A stretch of 64,000 nt of DNA, taken from the NCBI RefSeq assembly GCF_024171815.1, contig NZ_JAMTCJ010000002.1, forward strand, positions 682,001 to 746,000, in the 5' to 3' direction. Below are positions 24,768 through 34,100 of this stretch, one piece after another. Below the pieces are notes generated by a model. The model did not search any database. It was not told the DNA's origin and saw nothing but the letters and a program-made list of their open reading frames with translations. The first letter of the stretch is position 1; each line of letters opens with the position of its first letter. The DNA comes from Williamsia maris. GTDB taxonomy: Bacteria > Actinomycetota > Actinomycetes > Mycobacteriales > Mycobacteriaceae. Both the position numbers and the translations under genes were made by a program.

Positions 24768-25679
24768 ATGCTGATCGCCGGAGTTCTCGCCGCTCTCTTC
24801 GCCTCGATCGCCTATGGCGTCTCGTCGGTGCTCCAGGCGCACGGTGCGCGCAGTTCGCACGACGCCGCGTTGGCCCGGGGTGAGACCGGGCTGGCCACCG
24901 AGACCGGCGCTCCCACACTGCGTTCGACTGTGCTGGCGATGCTGACCCTGTACTTCATCATCGGCACCGCGCTCGACGTCCTCGGGTTCGTCGGCGGCGC
25001 GGTGTCGGCACGTCTCGCTCCGCTGTTCCTCTCGCAGACCATCATCAGCGCGAACCTCGTCATCACCGCGATCCTGGGCATCTTCGTCCTCGGCATCCGG
25101 CTGCACACGCGCGACTGGGTCGCGATCGGCGTCGTCCTCGCCGCGCTGTGCGCACTCGGGTTGTCGGCCAAGGAGAACCCGCGCGAGACGGAATCGATGC
25201 TGTTCCACTGGGTGCTGCTCGCGGCCACGGTCGCGCTGGTCGTGGTGTCGGTCGCGTTGGTGCGCCTGCTCGGGTCACGCGCCGCGATCGCGGCCGGTCT
25301 CGCCGCCGGTGCGTTGTTCGGTGCGGTCGCCATCTCGGTGCGTGTGCTCGACGGCCTCGATCCGTTCAGTGTGTCCTCGCTGCTGAGCGACCCCGCGCTG
25401 TACGCGCTGGCGCTCTCGGGAGGCGCGGGCTTCTACCTGCACACCGTCGCGCTGCAGTTGGGGTCGGTCAACGGTGCGACCGCGGCGCTCGTCGTCGGCG
25501 AGACCGTCGTCCCCGGCGTGATCGGCGTGATCTTCCTCGGCGACGAGACGGTGCAGGGACTCGCCTGGCTGGCGGTCGTCGGCTTCATCGCGGCGGTCGT
25601 CGGTGCGGTCACCGTGGCATGGTCGGGCGCGGTCGAGGCCACCGCGCAGGCCGAGGCAGTCGAGACCTCCCCGGCCTGA
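24768..25679 (+). CDS. DMT/EamA-like multipass membrane transporter
   Basis: This 303-residue protein has nine to ten hydrophobic helices. It starts MLIAGVLAALFASIAYGVSSVLQAHGA, the typical opening of DMT (drug/metabolite) superfamily members. The last helices (VVGETVVPGVIGVIFLGDETV) contain the acidic turn typical of EamA repeats. The substrate cannot be predicted. It follows serS by 18 bp and is convergent with the AraC regulator. Confidence 0.8.
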   Translation: MLIAGVLAALFASIAYGVSSVLQAHGARSSHDAALARGETGLATETGAPTLRSTVLAMLTLYFIIGTALDVLGFVGGAVSARLAPLFLSQTIISANLVITAILGIFVLGIRLHTRDWVAIGVVLAALCALGLSAKENPRETESMLFHWVLLAATVALVVVSVALVRLLGSRAAIAAGLAAGALFGAVAISVRVLDGLDPFSVSSLLSDPALYALALSGGAGFYLHTVALQLGSVNGATAALVVGETVVPGVIGVIFLGDETVQGLAWLAVVGFIAAVVGAVTVAWSGAVEATAQAEAVETSPA

Positions 25680-25707
25680 TCGGCGGCAGAACTCGGCGCT
25701 GAGCGGG

Positions 25708-26526
25708 TCAACCCCGTGCGCGACCGGCGCGACGGGTCTCGTCGGGGGTCTCGCCGAGAATCGACCGGTAGCGCCGGGAGAAGTGCGCGTGGTCGGCGAA
25801 GCCGAGATCGGCGGCGAGTCCGGCCAGGGCCGTGTCGGGGTGGGCGAACAGGGTGGTCGCTGCGCGCTGCATCCGGCGGCACTCGATCAGCCACTTCGGT
25901 CCGAAACCGGTGTGCTCGCGGACCACGCGTTCGACGGTGCGGGTCGACGCGTGGACCTCGTCGGCCAGGGCCGAGGTGGTGAGGATGTCGTCGCGCATCT
26001 CGGCGATCTGAGATGCGTGGTTGGCGAGGTGGCCCGCATCGGTGACCCGCTCGGCCACCGGCGCCAGCCACGACCGCATGATCTCGGTGATCTCGTCTCG
26101 GTCGACAGCGGCATCGCGCGGGCGGTCCATGATCCGGGACACCTCTGCGGCGATCCGGCGATGATCCGGGATCGAGATCGGTTCCTCGGCGCCGATCAAC
26201 TCGACGGCGTGGGTGTCGGTGAGCAGCGGGGTCGCGGCCGGCCGGAACAGGAGTCCCACGGCCCAGCCGTCACCGGTGAGCGTGCGTACGCCGACCCGCT
26301 GCTGCGGCCCGTAGAGGGCGGCAACGGTGGGCTCGAACACCACGTTGACCGCCGGGTAGCCCAGGACCCGCTGATGCAGCGGCTCGTCCGGGACGGAGTA
26401 GCGCACCGTCCACACCTGGCGTACGAGATCGGGCAGCCCGATGGGGTATCGATCGAACACGGTGGCCGGTGAGCCGGCGTTGATGTGCCCGCGGTTCGCG
26501 ACACCGAGTTCAGGGCCGTCGGTCAC
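25708..26526 (-). CDS. AraC family transcriptional regulator
   Basis: This 272-residue protein has a C-terminal AraC double helix-turn-helix: LADEVHASTRTVERVVREHTGFGPKWLIE, then LAGLAADLGFADHAHFSRRYRSILGETP. The variable N-terminal sensor part contains GYPAVNVVFEP. The GTG start follows GGAGGTGACGAT. It is divergent from the VOC gene 66 bp away, which is its most likely target by position. The ligand is unknown. Confidence 0.87.
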   Translation of the reverse strand: MTDGPELGVANRGHINAGSPATVFDRYPIGLPDLVRQVWTVRYSVPDEPLHQRVLGYPAVNVVFEPTVAALYGPQQRVGVRTLTGDGWAVGLLFRPAATPLLTDTHAVELIGAEEPISIPDHRRIAAEVSRIMDRPRDAAVDRDEITEIMRSWLAPVAERVTDAGHLANHASQIAEMRDDILTTSALADEVHASTRTVERVVREHTGFGPKWLIECRRMQRAATTLFAHPDTALAGLAADLGFADHAHFSRRYRSILGETPDETRRAGRARG

Positions 26527-26592
26527 ATCGTCACCTCCGCGTCTGTCGGAAATGTTCAAGACCACGCCCGTCGAGCGGCCGAGGATGGGTAC

Positions 26593-27099
26593 ATGACCGA
26601 GAACACCGCTGCCGCAACCGGACACCACACCGTCGAGGGTCGCCCGAACGGGTCGAGCTCACTGACGCCACACATCGTCGTGACGCCGGCGCGTGCGGCG
26701 ATCGAATTCTACTCAGAGGTGTTCGGGGCCGAGGTGGACTCGGCGACCGAGATGGGTGGGGTGGTGGCCCATGCCGAGCTCGGATTCCCGCTGGGCCGCC
26801 TGACGCTGGGTGAGCCGATGGCCGACTACGGATTGGTCGCGCCCGAGGCCGGTGCGCCGGTGGTCTACTCGCTCGCGATCTACGTGACCGACACCGATTC
26901 CCTCGTCGAACGTGCGATGGCGGCCGGGGCGACGATCCGCGAGGAGGCGACCACCTTCGTCTCCGGCGACCGCTTCGCATCCATCCTCGATCCGTTCGGC
27001 GTCCGGTGGTCGGTGATGACCCGGGTCGAGGACATCTCTCCGGAGGAGAGTGAGAGGCGCGTCGCCGAATGGGCGGCGAGTCAGTCGGCCTCGGGGTAG
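26593..27099 (+). CDS. VOC family protein (PhnB-like)
   Basis: This 168-residue glyoxalase/bleomycin-resistance-type protein has SSLTPHIVVTPARAAIEFYSEVFGAE, VYSLAIYVTDTDSLVERAMAAGATI and SILDPFGVRWSVMTRVEDISPEE. These are the arrangement of PhnB-like VOC proteins. The reaction is unknown. It is transcribed away from the AraC regulator and is followed by a tautomerase gene. Confidence 0.85.
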   Translation: MTENTAAATGHHTVEGRPNGSSSLTPHIVVTPARAAIEFYSEVFGAEVDSATEMGGVVAHAELGFPLGRLTLGEPMADYGLVAPEAGAPVVYSLAIYVTDTDSLVERAMAAGATIREEATTFVSGDRFASILDPFGVRWSVMTRVEDISPEESERRVAEWAASQSASG

Positions 27100-27165
27100 C
27101 GGTGGAATGTCGGCCGCGCGGCCACAGTTGCCCTTGGTTGACCCCAACCGAGGAGACGATCCGCC

Positions 27166-27558
27166 GTGCCACTCGTCCACATCCATCTGATCGAGGATCG
27201 CCGCGACGCGGCCGCCGTGCGGCGCATCGCCGACGTCGTGCAGGAAGTGCTGCGTGAGCACTTCGCCGCACCGCCGCGCGATCGGTACCAGCTGATCAGC
27301 GAGCACAAGCCGGGCCACATCATCGCCGAGGACACCGGACTCGGGCTCGAACGCACCGACGACATCGTCCTGATCCAGATCGTCCAGCAGGGACGCACCT
27401 CCGACCAGAAGCAGGCGACCTACCGCGCGCTCGCCGAACGGCTCCGCGATGAATGCGGTGTGGCAGGCGCTGATCTCATCGTCTCGGTTGTCGAGAACAC
27501 GCAGGCCGACTGGTCGTTCGGCAACGGCGTCGCGCAGTTCCTCACCGGCGATCTGTAG
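27166..27558 (+). CDS. Tautomerase family protein
   Basis: This 130-residue protein begins (GTG) MPLVHIHL, so that after Met removal Pro is N-terminal, as required in the tautomerase superfamily (4-oxalocrotonate tautomerase, MSAD, cis-CaaD). DRYQLISEHKPGHIIAED and VQQGRTSDQKQATYRALAERL fit the longer fused-type subgroup. The substrate is unknown. The gene follows the VOC gene by 66 bp and is convergent with the TetR gene. Confidence 0.83.
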   Translation: MPLVHIHLIEDRRDAAAVRRIADVVQEVLREHFAAPPRDRYQLISEHKPGHIIAEDTGLGLERTDDIVLIQIVQQGRTSDQKQATYRALAERLRDECGVAGADLIVSVVENTQADWSFGNGVAQFLTGDL

Positions 27559-27561
27559 AGG

Positions 27562-28113
27562 TCAGTCGAGCGCGGCCGAGATCAGCACAGCCGCAGCCGC
27601 TTTGGCGTGGACAGCGGCCTCGGGTCGGCCGCTGATCGCCGAGGTGGTCTGGGCGCCCTCGGCGAGCAGGACGAGTTGGCGCGCCAGCGGGATGGTGCCG
27701 CCGGCGTCGGCGACGAGGCCGTCGACGTAGTCCTGGAAACTCTGCTTGTGCACCCGCGCGGCCGTGGCGATCTCCGGCGACGAGCCGCCGAGTTCACCGA
27801 ACGCGTTGATGAACGCGCAGCCACGGAACTGGTCGGTGATGAACCAGTCGGCGAGGAAATCGAAGATCGCGAGCAGCTTGCCCCGCGGCGTGCTCTGTCC
27901 GCGCGCGGCGACGTCGAGGCCGTCGACCCACATGGTGTGCCTGCGCTCGAGCACGGCGAGAACGATCGCGTTCTTGCCGGGGAACTCGCTGTAGAGCCGC
28001 TTGAGGGACACGCCGGATGCGCTGCGTAGTTCGTCGATGCCGACCTGCTGGATGCCGCGCTCGTAGTACAGCCGGTCGGCCGCGTCGAGGATTGCGGTCC
28101 GGGTGGTGTCCAT
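27562..28113 (-). CDS. TetR family transcriptional regulator
   Basis: This 183-residue repressor has an N-terminal TetR HTH (RTAILDAADRLYYERGIQQVGIDELRSASGVSLKRLYSEFPGKNAIV). The ligand-binding half contains FITDQFRGCAFINAFGELG. It is divergent from an alpha/beta hydrolase gene. Two near-identical palindromes in the 105-bp gap are its probable operators, so it likely represses both itself and the hydrolase. The open frame extends far upstream through the divergent gene, but MDTTRTAIL is the natural start. Confidence 0.9.
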   Translation of the reverse strand: MDTTRTAILDAADRLYYERGIQQVGIDELRSASGVSLKRLYSEFPGKNAIVLAVLERRHTMWVDGLDVAARGQSTPRGKLLAIFDFLADWFITDQFRGCAFINAFGELGGSSPEIATAARVHKQSFQDYVDGLVADAGGTIPLARQLVLLAEGAQTTSAISGRPEAAVHAKAAAAVLISAALD

Positions 28114-28134
28114 GGTCCGAGTGTACTTGCCGGG

Positions 28135-29055
<921 letters not shown>

Positions 29056-29100
29056 TTCCGACCGAACAGCTTTCCTGCGAGCAGCGGTTCGTCCGCTCAC

Positions 29101-29130
29101 CGGCCGCACCCTTGATCAGGTGCGGCCGGT
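29101..29130 (+). terminator. Rho-independent-like hairpin
   Basis: A perfect 10-bp GC-rich stem (CCGGCCGCAC with GTGCGGCCGG) and a 10-base loop lie 45 bp after the hydrolase stop. There is no T-run. Confidence 0.7.
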
Positions 29131-29154
29131 TCGCGTCGGTGGCACGGTGGGGTG

Positions 29155-29592
29155 ATGGCGAAGCGAGCGATCACCGAGGAGATTCTCGGGGCGTGGGTGT
29201 TCAAGGCCGACGGTCGGCGGTTCGACGAGTCGATCGCCATCCGATCCCGCTGCGTGGCCGACAATTACCGCAAGGATCTGATGCGGCCCGGGCAGCGGGT
29301 GGTGCTCTGGGTCAGCGGCCCGGGGGACGGTCCGCGCCCGCGCGGCATCTGGGGTCTGGGCTGGATCACCGACGAGGCCCGGTCGGACCCCGACGACGGG
29401 TGGGTCACTCCGGCCGACATCACCCTGCTCGCCGAGGGTGACCGCGTTCTGGCCACCGACCTGCGCGAGATCCCGGAGTTGGCGGACATGGAAGTGCTGA
29501 AGCTCCCGCAGGGCAGCAACCCGTCGTGGGTCACCCGCGAGCAACTGGCCGCCATCGTTCGGCTCCTGCCGGAGTGGCCCGCGTTGCAGTGA
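29155..29592 (+). CDS. EVE/PUA-like domain hypothetical protein
   Basis: This protein of about 145 residues contains RCVADNYRKDLMRPGQRVVLWVSG, GIWGLGWITDEA and the end segment REQLAAIVRLLPEWP. This is compatible with an EVE-like (PUA-related) fold that often binds modified bases or RNA. I cannot assign function. A GTG one codon upstream is also possible. It stands alone after the hydrolase terminator, and its 3' end abuts the decayed 13E12 element. Confidence 0.6.
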   Translation: MAKRAITEEILGAWVFKADGRRFDESIAIRSRCVADNYRKDLMRPGQRVVLWVSGPGDGPRPRGIWGLGWITDEARSDPDDGWVTPADITLLAEGDRVLATDLREIPELADMEVLKLPQGSNPSWVTREQLAAIVRLLPEWPALQ

Positions 29593-29620
29593 TCAGAACG
29601 GTGGCGATCAGAACGGTGGG
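29591..29620. repeat. 15-bp tandem duplication
   Basis: GATCAGAACGGTGGC is followed immediately by GATCAGAACGGTGGG (14 of 15 identical), at the boundary between the EVE-like gene stop and the remnant of the 13E12 element. It may be a replication or insertion scar. Confidence 0.55.
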
Positions 29621-29624
29621 GGCG

Positions 29625-30878
29625 GCCGGTGATGGCGGCGAGCGCAGTGCGGTGAACAGGTCGGTGCCGGTGTAGGCGTTGCCGAGGAACATGTGGCCGG
29701 TGGGGGACTGGAAGAACACGGTCCCCATCTCGTCCTGGTGGTCGCGTCAGGCGGTGAAGGTCTTGATCCGATGGTGAAATCGGCACAGGGGTTTCAGGTT
29801 TGCGCGTGTGGTCCGGCCGCCTGTGTCGAATGGGTCGGTGTGGTCGAGGTCGGTGTGCCATGCGGGGGCGTTGCATCCGGGGAAGGTGCAGCACAATTCG
29901 CCCGAGCGGACCAAGGCCTGGAGCTTTTTGCTGGGCCGGTATCTCGTTGAGTCGGATGCGGGTGGTTCGGGGCGGATGAACTCGCGTTCGGCCTGGGCCA
30001 GGAGCGAGCGCATGGTGTTCGCGTCGATGATGCCGTTGCCGTCGAGGAAGCCGGGGTCGTCGTCGAGCCCGAGCAGTGTCGACAAGTTGACGACGATGTG
30101 GAAGGTGGGTCGCTCGGTCGAGCTGGGCCGACATTCGCAGGTGTGGGTCGCCGTGTGCTCGGGGCGGGATTCCTCGTCGACTGTGGGGGCGTCTGTCGTG
30201 GTCTCGGGCTGAACCTGATGCTCGGGTTCGGTTGCGGAGGTGCAGTCGTCGCATTCGCAGGGCAGGTGGAGTCGGCCGCGGGACAGGGCGAGGAGTGCGT
30301 CGGCGCGGCGCCGGTCGAGGGTGCGGGGATCGCTGGTGTGGGGCTCGTCGGCCATGACGGCCAGGCGAGCGTCGAACTCGGCGGCGGATTCCATCGGCAG
30401 CGACGCGCTGAGCCGTGATTGGCCGGGCGCGTGGTGGTCGGGTCGGACGGTGACGTTGCGGTCGGCGGCGGCGCGGGCGCGGCGACGCAGGAGTGCGTCG
30501 GAGTCGATGTCGGCGATGATCGCGTCGACCATCACGGTGAATCGCGTTCGTGACATCGGTGGGCGGGCGAAGATCGCCTGCGCGAGATGGGCGTCGACGT
30601 CGGTGATCGGCGCCGGCGGTGACGATCTCGCGGGCACGAGCTGGTGGCAGGTTGAGGACCGCACCGACCTCGGCGACCGCGCTGAGGTGGTCTTCTTCTC
30701 GTTCGTCGTGGATCAGACTGGCCGCCTGCAACATCCGGAAGTCCGCGGAGGCGTGGACCGCGCGACAGTGCGCCAGGATCTCGATGAGTTCGGCCGCGTT
30801 GTGGTGCTCATCGTCGGCCAACTGCGACTCCAGAGGCGCACCGGTCCCGTGTGTGGAGGTGGTGGTCGCGCCGGCCAT
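29625..30878 (-). pseudogene. 13E12 repeat family DUF222/HNH endonuclease, frameshifted and truncated
   Basis: The N-terminal DUF222 part reads from MAGATTTSTHGTG to LPPARAREIVTAG in one frame. The rest, from ITDVDAHLAQAIFARPPMS through the HNH region (CCTFPGCNAPAWHTDLDHTDPF, NLKPLCRFHHRIKTFT), is in another. About 40 residues normally found between them are missing, so a deletion with frameshift occurred near 30610-30625. A TGA at 29747-29749 stands where family members usually have Trp. After it the frame continues with RDHQDEMGTVFFQSPTGHMFLGNAYTG-like sequence, the expected C-terminus. 13E12 proteins are HNH nucleases of mobile or host-domesticated elements. The SOS box upstream is still intact-looking. 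Confidence 0.8.
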
Positions 30879-30881
30879 GAG

Positions 30882-30897
30882 TCGAACATACATTCGA
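30882..30897. promoter_or_regulatory. LexA/SOS box upstream of the 13E12 pseudogene
   Basis: TCGAACATACATTCGA matches the actinobacterial LexA palindrome TCGAAC-N4-GTTCGA at all but one arm position. It lies 3 bp before the start codon of the 13E12 gene. LexA sites at 13E12 elements are known in M. tuberculosis. Confidence 0.7.
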
Positions 30898-30997
30898 CTT
30901 TCGACAACCGAACAGACCTGTCTGCGGCCCTGTGGACAACTCGACCCAGGGGCCGAGGTGCGCCCACGTCGCGATCGGGTTCATGACGCCTAACTGA

Positions 30998-31022
30998 TTG
31001 CGTCAGTTGTTGTTTGACGCAA
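30998..31022. promoter_or_regulatory. Inverted repeat in the AT-rich gap before the PGRS-like gene
   Basis: TTGCGTCA and TGACGCAA form a perfect 8-bp inverted repeat with a 9-base spacer. It sits in a 285-bp gap that is much AT-richer than its surroundings and also contains a GGTTACTTT direct repeat (31025 and 31039 area). This gap must hold the promoter of the PGRS-like gene. The repeat could be an operator or a hairpin. Confidence 0.45.
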
Positions 31023-31163
31023 CTGGTTACTTTGCGATGGTTACTTTTGTACCGCGTTCGCATGAAATTGCGGCGGTTTCGACGAAGTGTCGCCAATCAC
31101 GGATCAATTGTCGTCAGTGCCGTCTAGCTTCACCCCTACAAGCAGTCATACGAGGGGGTTGTC

Positions 31164-34100
31164 GTGGGTAGGAACAAGGCGTCGCGAGTGTCGAAGACCG
31201 TCGGTAAGGCGGGTCTGGCGGGCACCGCCGCCGGAGCGGTCGTGACCACGGCAGCGGCCGCGGTGTTGTTGGGGTCGGGCACGGGGTCGAATCCCGCGTC
31301 GCTCACGGAGGCCGCGGGCGCGAACGCCCGGACCGACAACGCATTGAGTCGGGTCCACGTCGAGGGCGTGGTGCTGACACAGAAGACGTTGGAGATGTTG
31401 TCGTCGCTGCCGACCGGGTCGTCGGTGGTCGTCCCGAACCAGCCGCAGACGGTGACCTCGTCGACCAGCACGTCGACGTCGGGAGGGGCATCCTCATCGG
31501 TGCCACCGCTGTCAGGTGTCGGCAGGTCGGCGGTCCAGCTCTTCGTTCCCTCGGCGAGCGTCGGCACGACCGCGTCGGGCCCGGTGTCGCAGGCCTCGGT
31601 CTCGACCTTCAGCATGTTCCCCACGCAGACCACGTGGACGCCGCTGAACACCGCCGCAGGCGGTGCGCGGTCGGGGACGGCGTACGCGTTCGTGCCGGCG
31701 CCGGGTGCCACAGCGGAGTCCGGCCTCGGCATGTTGATCCGGGTGTTCATCGGTGACGGTGCGGACGCGCCCGCCGATTGTGTTGCGGCGGCGTGCAACG
31801 GCGGCAACGGTGGCCTGTTGTTCGGTAACGGCGGCCGTGGGGCCAACGGAGGGACGGGCGGCAACGGCGGCTTCTTCGGCAACGGTGGCGCAGGCGGAGC
31901 CGCGACCGTCGTCGGCGGAGTGGGTGGCGCGGGCGGCAACGCCGGCTTCATCGGAACGGGCGGCACCGGCGGCGCGGGTGCGGCCGGCGCAACAGGTCTC
32001 GCCGGTGGCAGCGGCGGTGCGGGCGGTCGCGGCGGATTCATCCTCGGCGACGGCGGACTCGGTGGAGCGGGCGGCGCAGGTGCGGCCGGGGCGGCGGGTA
32101 CCGCGGGAACCGACGGTGGCGCAGGCGGTGTCGGTGGCATCGGCGGAGGATTGATCGGCAACGGTGGAGCCGGCGGTGCCGGTGGTCTCGGTGGCGCGGG
32201 CGGCACCGGTTCCGACGGCAGCGCGGGTGCGGGCGGTACGGGAGCCGGAGCCGCCGGTGACGACGGTGGTGCGGGTGTGGCCGGTGGCGCGGGTGGCCGC
32301 GGCGGGAACGCCGGAGCCGGCGGAGCATCGAGCTTGTTCGGCGCGGTCGGTGTCGTCGGTGTCAACGGAAACGGCGGCGCAGGCGGTTCGGGCGGTGCCG
32401 GTGGCCAGGGCGGCGATGGAGTCGATGGCGCCGACGGGACTGCGGCGGTGGGCGCCGGTGGCAACGGCGGCGATGGCCAGGACGGCGGCGCGGGCGGTAA
32501 GGGCGGAACCGGTGGCATAGCGGGAGCCGGTGGTCTGGCCGGAACCGGTGGCAGCGGCGGAACGGCCGGCACCAGAGGCGCCGACGGTGCGCTCGGCAAC
32601 GGCGGCGCGGGCGGTGACGGTGGAGTCGGCGCGGCCGGGAACGACGGTGGAGCCGGCGCGGCAGGTGTCGCGGTCACAGGCTCGGGCACAGCGGGCAACG
32701 CAGGAGACGCGGGTCAGGCCGGCGGCAACGGTGGTCGAGGCGGCAACGCCGGTATCGGCGGCACCGGAACGGTCGCGGGCGTGGACGGATCGAGCGGCAG
32801 CGGTGGCGCGGCGGGTAGCGGCGGCCAGGGCGGTGCGGGTTCGAAGGGCACCGATGGCGCGGACGGCATCGACGCAGCGACGCCGGGTGGCTCGGGAACT
32901 GCGGGCCAGGCCGGTGGCGCGGGCGGCGCGGGCGGCGCGGGCGGCGCATCAGGCGTGGCGGGCGCAGCAGGTACCGGTACCGGAGGCATCGCGGGCGCGA
33001 CCGGAACAGCAGGAACGCAGGGCGCGGGCGCCGCGGGCGGCAACGGTGGCCGCGGCGGAGCCGGCGCGAACGGCGCGACGGGCGACGTCGGTTCGGCCGC
33101 GACCGGCGACGGTGCGAACGGTAACACCGGCGGAACAGGTCAGGCCGGCGGCAATGGTGGTGCGGGCGGCAACGCCGGCATCGGTGGCGCCGGGTCGACC
33201 GCGGGTCTGACCGGTGTCAACGGCACCGGTGGCGCGGCGGGCAGCGGCGGCCAGGGCGGTACCGGGTCGAACGGCAACAACGGCGCGAACGGAACGGACG
33301 CGACGACTCCGGGCGGATCGGGAACGGCCGGCGGGGCCGGCGGAACGGGTGGAACGGGCGGTGCCGGTGGCGCCGCAGGTGCTGCGGGTGTCGCGGGGAC
33401 CGGCGGAACCGGCGGTGGCAACGGTGCGGTCGGCGTCGCGGGAATCCAGGGCGTCGGCGGCAACGGTGGCAACGGCGGTATCGGTGGATCCGGCGCGGCC
33501 GGCGGAATCGGTTCGACCGGCCTCGCGGCTGTCGGCACCGGCACGAACGGTAACGAGGGTGGTGCCGGGCAGGCAGGCGGCAACGGCGGCCAGGGCGGTG
33601 CAGCCGGTGCAGCCGGTACCGGATCCTCGGCAGGAACAGCGGGTTCGAGCGGCGACGGTGGCGCGGCCGGTGCCGGAGGCAAGGGCGGCACCGGGTCCGA
33701 CGGAACCGACGGCGCGGACGGCATCGCAGCGACCACCCCCGGCGGCAACGGTACGGCCGGTGAAGACGGCGGTACGGGTGGAGCCGGCGGAGCAGGTGGC
33801 GCAGCGGGAATCGCCGGAGCGGCCGGATCCGGGACAGGCGGCGTCGCCGGAGCTTCTGCGGTGGCGGGAGTCCAGGGCGACGGTGGCAAGGGTGCCAACG
33901 GCGGCAACGGCGGCGCGGGCGCGGACGGTGCCATAGGCGATGCCGGCGCTGTTGCCACCGGGTTCAGTGCGAGCGGCAACGCAGGCGGTGCGGGCCAGGA
34001 CGGCGGCAGCGGCGGTCGGGGCGGCAACGCAGGCGGCGGCGGAGCCGGAACCACGATCGGCACGGTCGGGCAGAACGGCAACGGCGGTGCGGCGGGCAAC

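Noticed and set aside
29265-29746. Continuation of the N-terminal 13E12 frame as one 542-codon protein
   Set aside because: After about residue 95 this frame becomes Arg/Pro-rich nonsense while the conserved HNH sequence is in the neighbouring frame, so it is a frameshift read-through.
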